Source of the DNA: an uncultured Muribaculaceae bacterium
GTDB lineage: Bacteria; Bacteroidota; Bacteroidia; Bacteroidales; Muribaculaceae
Length of the DNA: 18,783 bases
Assembly: GCA_910584055.1 (NCBI GenBank)
Contig: CAJTZS010000065.1
Location: 1-18,783, forward strand
Reading direction: 5' to 3'
Part shown: piece by piece, positions 14,776-18,783 of the stretch
Numbering within the stretch: position 1 is the stretch's first letter
Layout: each line of letters opens with the position of its first letter
Position numbers and translations under genes: made by a program
The notes under the pieces: generated by a model
Seen by the model: the letters and a program-made list of their open reading frames with translations, nothing else
The model's database searches: none
Told to the model about the DNA's origin: nothing

Positions 14776-16056
14776 ATGAAAAGAGACAACGAAATTTTTG
14801 ACATTATCGATCGTGAGCACCTGCGCCAACGTCGCGGCATTGAACTCATTGCCAGTGAAAACTTCGTGAGCGATGAAGTGATGCGCGCCATGGGATCTTG
14901 CCTCACAAACAAATATGCGGAAGGGTATCCGGCACACCGTTATTATGGAGGTTGCCAGGTTGTGGACGAAGCCGAAAATCTGGCTATCGAACGTGCCAAG
15001 AAACTTTTTGACGCAGAATGGGCAAACGTTCAGCCTCATAGCGGCGCGCAGGCAAATATGGCCGTGTTCATGGCATGCCTTCAACCCGGCGACAAGTTTA
15101 TGGGTATGGACCTCAGTCACGGCGGACACCTCAGCCACGGAAGTCCGGTGAATTTCTCAGGACTGATGTTCCAGCCTATCAGCTACACGGTGCACGCCGA
15201 AGACGGACGTGTCAATTACGAAGAAATGGAAGAAAAGGCGCGTGCTGAGCGGCCTAAACTCATAATAGCCGGAGCGAGTGCATATAGCCGCGAATGGGAT
15301 TACGCCCGCATCCGCAAACTCGCCGATGAAATAGGCGCCATATTTATGGTTGATATGGCCCACCCCGCCGGACTCATCGCTGCCGGACTTCTTGAAAATC
15401 CTGTAAAACACGCCCATATCGTGACAACCACAACCCATAAGACCCTTCGCGGTCCTCGCGGCGGTCTGATCTTGATGGGAAAGGATTTCGACAATCCTTG
15501 GGGTAAGAAAACTCCTAAAGGTGAAATCAAGAAAATGTCTGCCCTACTGGATTCAGCCGTATTCCCGGGAGTACAGGGCGGTCCCCTCGAACATGTCATA
15601 GCTGCAAAAGCTGTTGCATTCGGAGAAGCCTTGCAACCTGAATGGAAGGAATATGCGCTTCAAGTGAAGAAAAATGCCGCCGCCCTCGCTGCCGCCCTTA
15701 TAAAGAGAGGTTATAAAATTATCTCTGACGGCACTGACAACCACTGCATGCTCGTGGATCTCCGTCCGAAATTCCCGGAGATGAGTGGAAAAAAGGCAGA
15801 GAGAGTGCTCGTGGAGGCAGACATTACCGCCAACAAGAATATGGTGCCTTATGACACCCGCAGTCCCTTCCTCACCAGCGGACTACGCTTTGGAACAGCA
15901 GCAATCACCACACGCGGTGCGAAAGAGGAACTGATGGAGACAATCGCCGAACTCATTGATACTGTTCTCTGCAATGCCGATGACGAGAATGTAATAGCGA
16001 AAGTTCGTCAGAAAGTAAATGACATGATGAACGATTATCCCATGTTCGCATGGTAA
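14776..16056 (+). CDS. glyA: Serine hydroxymethyltransferase
   Basis: PLP-dependent cytoplasmic enzyme that converts serine and tetrahydrofolate to glycine and 5,10-methylene-tetrahydrofolate. The protein has 426 residues, the usual length being about 415-430. IELIASENFVS (22-32), TNKYAEGYPAHRYYGGC (44-60), QPHSGAQAN (86-94) and DMAHPAGL (193-200) are present. The PLP lysine is Lys222 within TTTTHKTLRGPRGG (217-230). It begins 30 bp after nqrF and no promoter of the TAnnTTTG type is visible in the gap, so transcription from the nqr promoter is likely, although glyA normally has no link with Nqr. No glycine riboswitch is present. Confidence 0.97.
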   Translation: MKRDNEIFDIIDREHLRQRRGIELIASENFVSDEVMRAMGSCLTNKYAEGYPAHRYYGGCQVVDEAENLAIERAKKLFDAEWANVQPHSGAQANMAVFMACLQPGDKFMGMDLSHGGHLSHGSPVNFSGLMFQPISYTVHAEDGRVNYEEMEEKARAERPKLIIAGASAYSREWDYARIRKLADEIGAIFMVDMAHPAGLIAAGLLENPVKHAHIVTTTTHKTLRGPRGGLILMGKDFDNPWGKKTPKGEIKKMSALLDSAVFPGVQGGPLEHVIAAKAVAFGEALQPEWKEYALQVKKNAAALAAALIKRGYKIISDGTDNHCMLVDLRPKFPEMSGKKAERVLVEADITANKNMVPYDTRSPFLTSGLRFGTAAITTRGAKEELMETIAELIDTVLCNADDENVIAKVRQKVNDMMNDYPMFAW

Positions 16057-16068
16057 TCAACAACAATA

Positions 16069-16725
16069 ATGAATTTTAAGGAAATAAAATTCCCGTCCCG
16101 TGTGTTCATCACCGGAACTGACACTGACGCAGGCAAAAGTTATGCCACGGGCTGGTTGGCCCGTGGCATGCTCGATGCCGGCATTGACGTTATCACCCAG
16201 AAATTCGTGCAGACAGGCAATAAGGAATTCAGCGAGGATATAGAGATACACCGTCGAATCATGGGCACAGGCATCTTACCGGAAGACCGGCTTCATATCA
16301 CCGCACCTATGATATTCACTTATCCGGCATCTCCCGAACTTGCAGCACGAATCGACGGTAAAGAGTTGAACATTGAGGTAATATCCTCAGCTACCGATAC
16401 ACTCGAGAAAAAACATGGACATGTCCTTATTGAGGGTGCAGGCGGTCTGATGGTGCCGTTGAAGGGAGATTACCTTACAATCGATTATGTCCGCGAACAT
16501 AAGATCCCGACAATACTCGTGACAAACGGGAAACTTGGCTCAATAAACCACACGCTTCTTGCCCTCTCTGAATTATGTCATGCCGGGATACCTGTTTTTG
16601 CTGTAATATACAACTCTCATTTCGACAAAGACAAAATAATTAGTGAAGATACCCGTAAATACATAAGGCGATGGCTTGAGCATCATTGTCCGGATACCTT
16701 ATACATGGAAATGCCCTCTCTCTGA
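16069..16725 (+). CDS. bioD: Dethiobiotin synthetase
   Basis: ATP-dependent enzyme that closes the ureido ring of 7,8-diaminopelargonate with CO2 to give dethiobiotin, the penultimate step of biotin synthesis. The protein has 218 residues, typical for the family. The P-loop is GTDTDAGKS (16-24). The substrate loop is QKFVQTG (44-50), where most family members have KPV or KPI after the lysine, so Phe46 stands in for the common Pro. IEGAGGLMVPL (121-131) is the conserved Mg/ATP segment, and LGSINHTLLALS (156-167) also fits. It follows glyA by 12 bp. No other bio genes are nearby. A related CobB/CobQ-type amidotransferase is less likely because the length and motifs are those of BioD. Confidence 0.9.
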   Translation: MNFKEIKFPSRVFITGTDTDAGKSYATGWLARGMLDAGIDVITQKFVQTGNKEFSEDIEIHRRIMGTGILPEDRLHITAPMIFTYPASPELAARIDGKELNIEVISSATDTLEKKHGHVLIEGAGGLMVPLKGDYLTIDYVREHKIPTILVTNGKLGSINHTLLALSELCHAGIPVFAVIYNSHFDKDKIISEDTRKYIRRWLEHHCPDTLYMEMPSL

Positions 16726-16764
16726 AAATTCAATTACCACGCGCTGGAACAATGCAAATACAAT

Positions 16765-17406
16765 ATGGAAGAGAACAATAAAATTGTCAGTATATCAAAA
16801 GAGGAGCTCGCCACTCTTCCGGCTGCTTCATATCAGGGCAACATAGTATTGGTTGATACTGCCTCCGATGCGGAAAAGGCGGTAGAGATGCTGTATCGCG
16901 AATCCATAATAGGATTCGACACAGAGACCAAGCCAAGTTTCAAGAGAGGACAGTCAAACAAGGTTGCTCTGCTTCAATTATCGTCACACACAACATGCTT
17001 CCTGTTCCGACTCAACCATATCGGATTGACAGAGCCGGTAAAAAAACTTCTTGAAGATAACCGTATAATAAAGATAGGGCTGTCGATTCATGATGATTTC
17101 CACAATCTCAGCAAAATAAGTAAAATAAATCCCGATGGATTTATAGATCTGCAGCAATACGTCAAGGAGTATAAAATAGCCGACAACAGCCTTTCACGCA
17201 TATATGGAATATTGTTTGACATGCGTATATCCAAGGGGCAGCGTCTAACCAACTGGGAAGCAGAAGAACTCACTGAGCATCAGCAAACTTACGCCGCCTT
17301 GGATGCGCTCGCATGCATTCATATTTACGAACATCTTGAATCCGGGAAATTCGACCCAAAGACATCCCGTCACTTCAAAGACGCCCCTGAACCGGATGCC
17401 CATTGA
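16765..17406 (+). CDS. 3'-5' exonuclease, DEDDy (RNase D/WRN-like) type
   Basis: Predicted nuclease of the DnaQ-like fold; substrate (DNA or RNA) unknown. The protein has 213 residues. Motif I is IGFDTET with Asp52 and Glu54. Motif II is IKIGLSIHDDFHNL with Asp111, aligned like the GDxxxL motif of the WRN exonuclease. Motif III is TYAALDALA with Tyr176 and Asp180, the YxxxD form that defines the DEDDy class. All four metal ligands are therefore present. There is no HRDC or helicase domain, so it is a single-domain enzyme, shorter than E. coli RNase D. About 45 residues of less conserved sequence precede motif I. It starts 39 bp after bioD. Confidence 0.9.
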   Translation: MEENNKIVSISKEELATLPAASYQGNIVLVDTASDAEKAVEMLYRESIIGFDTETKPSFKRGQSNKVALLQLSSHTTCFLFRLNHIGLTEPVKKLLEDNRIIKIGLSIHDDFHNLSKISKINPDGFIDLQQYVKEYKIADNSLSRIYGILFDMRISKGQRLTNWEAEELTEHQQTYAALDALACIHIYEHLESGKFDPKTSRHFKDAPEPDAH

Positions 17407-17439
17407 CACTCATAGCCATACTCATATATCATAATAGAA

Positions 17440-17643
17440 ATGCAGAACCGTAAAGCAATAAAAAAATCCATATGGTTACCATCAGTGTTGACCTTATATT
17501 TTCTCGCGATGGCAATAATATTCGGGCCGGATCTCATCCGCAACGGGGAAATTACTCGTTTCGTCATCGTCTCTGTGATAGAGATAGCCATCATCATTGC
17601 CGTCCACTTCTTCTACCGCCACCGCGAACGCCGCAACTTCTGA
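17440..17643 (+). CDS. Small two-helix membrane protein, function unknown
   Basis: The protein has 67 residues and no family is recognised. A basic tail (MQNRKAIKKS) precedes two hydrophobic helices (about 12-31 and 41-59), with a short polar loop (DLIRNGEIT) and a strongly basic end (YRHRERRNF). The positive-inside rule puts both termini in the cytoplasm. The ATG lies 33 bp after the exonuclease gene in an A-rich context (CATAATAGAAATG), and codon use resembles the neighbours. It is probably the last gene of the nqr-glyA-bioD transcript. Its stop is only 5 bp from the stop of the opposing gene, and no terminator hairpin is visible between them. Confidence 0.72.
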   Translation: MQNRKAIKKSIWLPSVLTLYFLAMAIIFGPDLIRNGEITRFVIVSVIEIAIIIAVHFFYRHRERRNF

Positions 17644-17648
17644 CTCAA

Positions 17649-18449
17649 TCACCAATTCGCATACGTCTTGAAGCCAACATCGTCAGGAGATAGATTAAAT
17701 GATTTTGGTATCGGAAGGTCAGACCGTTCCGGAATATCAAGTCGGACCGGATCCAATTTGAATCGCTTCATCACATTCAGCATTTGCGACAAGCACTCAC
17801 CCACCGTGTCAAGGGAAATCCCATCCTTTAAATATAATTTAGCAATAAGGCAATTATTAAAAAAATCTATATATTTACAATTCTCATTAGTATCCAAATA
17901 ATTATCAATATCACAAGAAAGTTTATACATATCAACAGCCGGATCAACTATAAAATAAGTTGCCAATATAAAGTCTCTTTGCATGTTGACATTGTCTGCA
18001 GTCGCTCTTGATGATGTTGCTAATTCATATTCTATGTCATCAATAATAAAAATGAAATTAGCAGGAGTTAGTTGATAGACATGTTTTGCGTTAGGAACAT
18101 ATACTTCAATGAACTCACGGCATCTCTTTACATCTTTGTTCTTCAATATAACTGAAAATACATAAGAGCCAACCAAGCATATAGGCAAAAACCATAACGG
18201 CAACAATGAAATTAGTGTAATTAACGAGAAATCTATATCATTGCCATTTTTAATCTCAAGAACCATTAATAAAGCAAAAAACAAGAAACTCACGATTAAG
18301 AGTGCTGTACCAATAAATATAATTGATTTAAAAAACATTCTCTTATTGGACGAATAATAAGGGCGATAGCTTCCATCAAACGTTAATTTGAAAAAATCAA
18401 TAAAATTTAGATTGTCAGCAAAAATATAATTGGGAATAGTTCGAATCAT
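17649..18449 (-). CDS. Hypothetical membrane protein, A+T-rich orphan
   Basis: The protein has 266 residues with no recognised domain. Residues 1-40 are polar and aromatic (YRPYYSSNKRMFF at 28-40). Hydrophobic helices follow at about 41-63 and 74-102. The remaining 160 residues are soluble and rich in Asp, Asn, Tyr and Ile; by the lysines after helix 2 (KNKDVKRCR) this part is probably cytoplasmic. The last 30 residues include the Pro-rich stretch RSDLPIPKSFNLSPDD. The 5' two thirds are visibly richer in A+T than the neighbouring genes, which suggests horizontal acquisition or weak selection. It has a good promoter and converges on the small membrane-protein gene with a 5-bp gap. Reading-frame length and promoter support a real gene. 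Confidence 0.75.
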   Translation of the reverse strand: MIRTIPNYIFADNLNFIDFFKLTFDGSYRPYYSSNKRMFFKSIIFIGTALLIVSFLFFALLMVLEIKNGNDIDFSLITLISLLPLWFLPICLVGSYVFSVILKNKDVKRCREFIEVYVPNAKHVYQLTPANFIFIIDDIEYELATSSRATADNVNMQRDFILATYFIVDPAVDMYKLSCDIDNYLDTNENCKYIDFFNNCLIAKLYLKDGISLDTVGECLSQMLNVMKRFKLDPVRLDIPERSDLPIPKSFNLSPDDVGFKTYANW

Positions 18450-18473
18450 AAAACTTACTTATTAATATGTACG

Positions 18474-18505
18474 CAAATATAGTATTCTTCAATAAAACCT
18501 GCAAC
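18474..18505 (-). promoter_or_regulatory. Promoter of the minus-strand membrane-protein gene
   Basis: Read on the minus strand, TATATTTG (18481-18474) matches TAnnTTTG fully, and GTTG (18505-18502) lies 20 bp upstream, a 3 of 4 match to the -33 TTTG. Transcription would start near 18468, about 20 nt before the ATG at 18449. Confidence 0.6.
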
Positions 18506-18579
18506 AATTTTATAAATAAAAGTGGACAATCAATAATTTTTTAGTTTAATGCTTTGTTACCTCCTTTGATTCCATAAAC

Positions 18580-18611
18580 GAATGCGGCCGGTTTCGCAAC
18601 CAGCCGCATTC
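18580..18611. terminator. GC-rich hairpin, terminator-like
   Basis: GAATGCGGC (18580-18588) pairs with GCCGCATTC (18603-18611), then one C/A mismatch and GGTT (18590-18593) with AACC (18598-18601) around a TCGC tetraloop. Thirteen paired bases make it very stable, but neither flank has a strong T-run (AAGTGTTTT on the + side). It could end a transcript from either direction or be part of a leader RNA. Confidence 0.5.
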
Positions 18612-18651
18612 AAGTGTTTTCCATAATACTTTTTCGAACTAACCTAACATC

Positions 18652-18726
18652 ATGAAACGATTTTCTATACCTTTAAAACATAATCCACAGAAAAAAGTTC
18701 AACAGACTCTAATTTTTCACATATAA
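18652..18726 (+). CDS. Possible 24-residue reading frame
   Basis: The frame begins MKRFSIPLKHNPQKK and ends LIFHI at a TAA. It is basic, without a signal or membrane helix. The ATG is preceded by CTAACCTAACATC, a plausible weak Bacteroidetes initiation context, and lies 40 bp after a stable hairpin. No promoter is visible. It could be a leader peptide of a gene outside the window, or chance. Confidence 0.2.
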   Translation: MKRFSIPLKHNPQKKVQQTLIFHI

Positions 18727-18783
18727 AAATAAATTCCCATTTACCTTACTGATTCAAACTAAATGTGTCTATGTCTACTGCCG

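Larger units (their letters stand above)
18450..18783. other. Intergenic region at the right end
   Basis: This A+T-rich stretch holds the promoter of the minus-strand gene (18474-18505), a GC-rich hairpin (18580-18611) and a doubtful 24-codon frame (18652-18726). ATG codons at 18763 and 18771 could open a gene that continues beyond the window (MSTA for the second), but too little is visible to call it. Nothing else is seen. Confidence 0.5.

Overview
The window reads as a chromosomal core segment of a member of the Bacteroidales. The signs are promoters of the Bacteroidetes sigma-factor type (TTTG, about 20 bp, TAnnTTTG), A-rich leaders with no clear Shine-Dalgarno sequence, an exbB-exbD-exbD-tonB operon in which two ExbD-type genes stand side by side, and a complete nqrABCDEF operon. 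The protein style suggests Muribaculaceae or a close family, but that is an impression and no database was searched. All recognised genes run on the + strand except one A+T-rich gene near the right end.

Layout. 1-254: leader and promoter of pgk (phosphoglycerate kinase, 255-1508), which ends in a strong intrinsic terminator. 1509-1890: long intergenic region with a candidate promoter and operator. 1891-5226: exbB, two different exbD genes and tonB, the inner-membrane motor that energises TonB-dependent outer-membrane transporters, closed by a terminator. 5227-5626: non-coding, dominated by a 196-bp inverted-repeat element with perfect 20-bp ends. 5627-6854: a small two-helix membrane protein and a PstS-like lipoprotein. 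7031-8665: a secreted TPR protein with its own promoter. 8664-8762: a heptamer repeat array whose left half is a degenerate inverted version of its right half. 8767-8836: a terminator packed against the nqr promoter. 8895-14745: nqrA to nqrF, the six subunits of the Na+-translocating NADH:quinone reductase. 14776-17643: glyA, bioD, a DEDDy 3'-5' exonuclease and a small membrane protein, closely spaced and probably read through from nqr. 17649-18449 (minus strand): an unrecognised A+T-rich membrane protein converging on the previous gene. 18450-18783: non-coding apart from a GC-rich hairpin and a doubtful 24-codon reading frame.

How it fits together. Nqr exports Na+ while passing electrons from NADH to quinone. 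ExbB/ExbD/TonB spends inner-membrane ion-motive force on nutrient import. Pgk, GlyA and BioD are central carbon, one-carbon and biotin functions. No tRNA, rRNA, CRISPR array, transposase or phage gene was seen. The least ordinary parts are non-coding: the 196-bp hairpin element, the two-orientation heptamer array, and two places where a terminator and the next promoter are interleaved. I did not find a convincing new multi-gene system.
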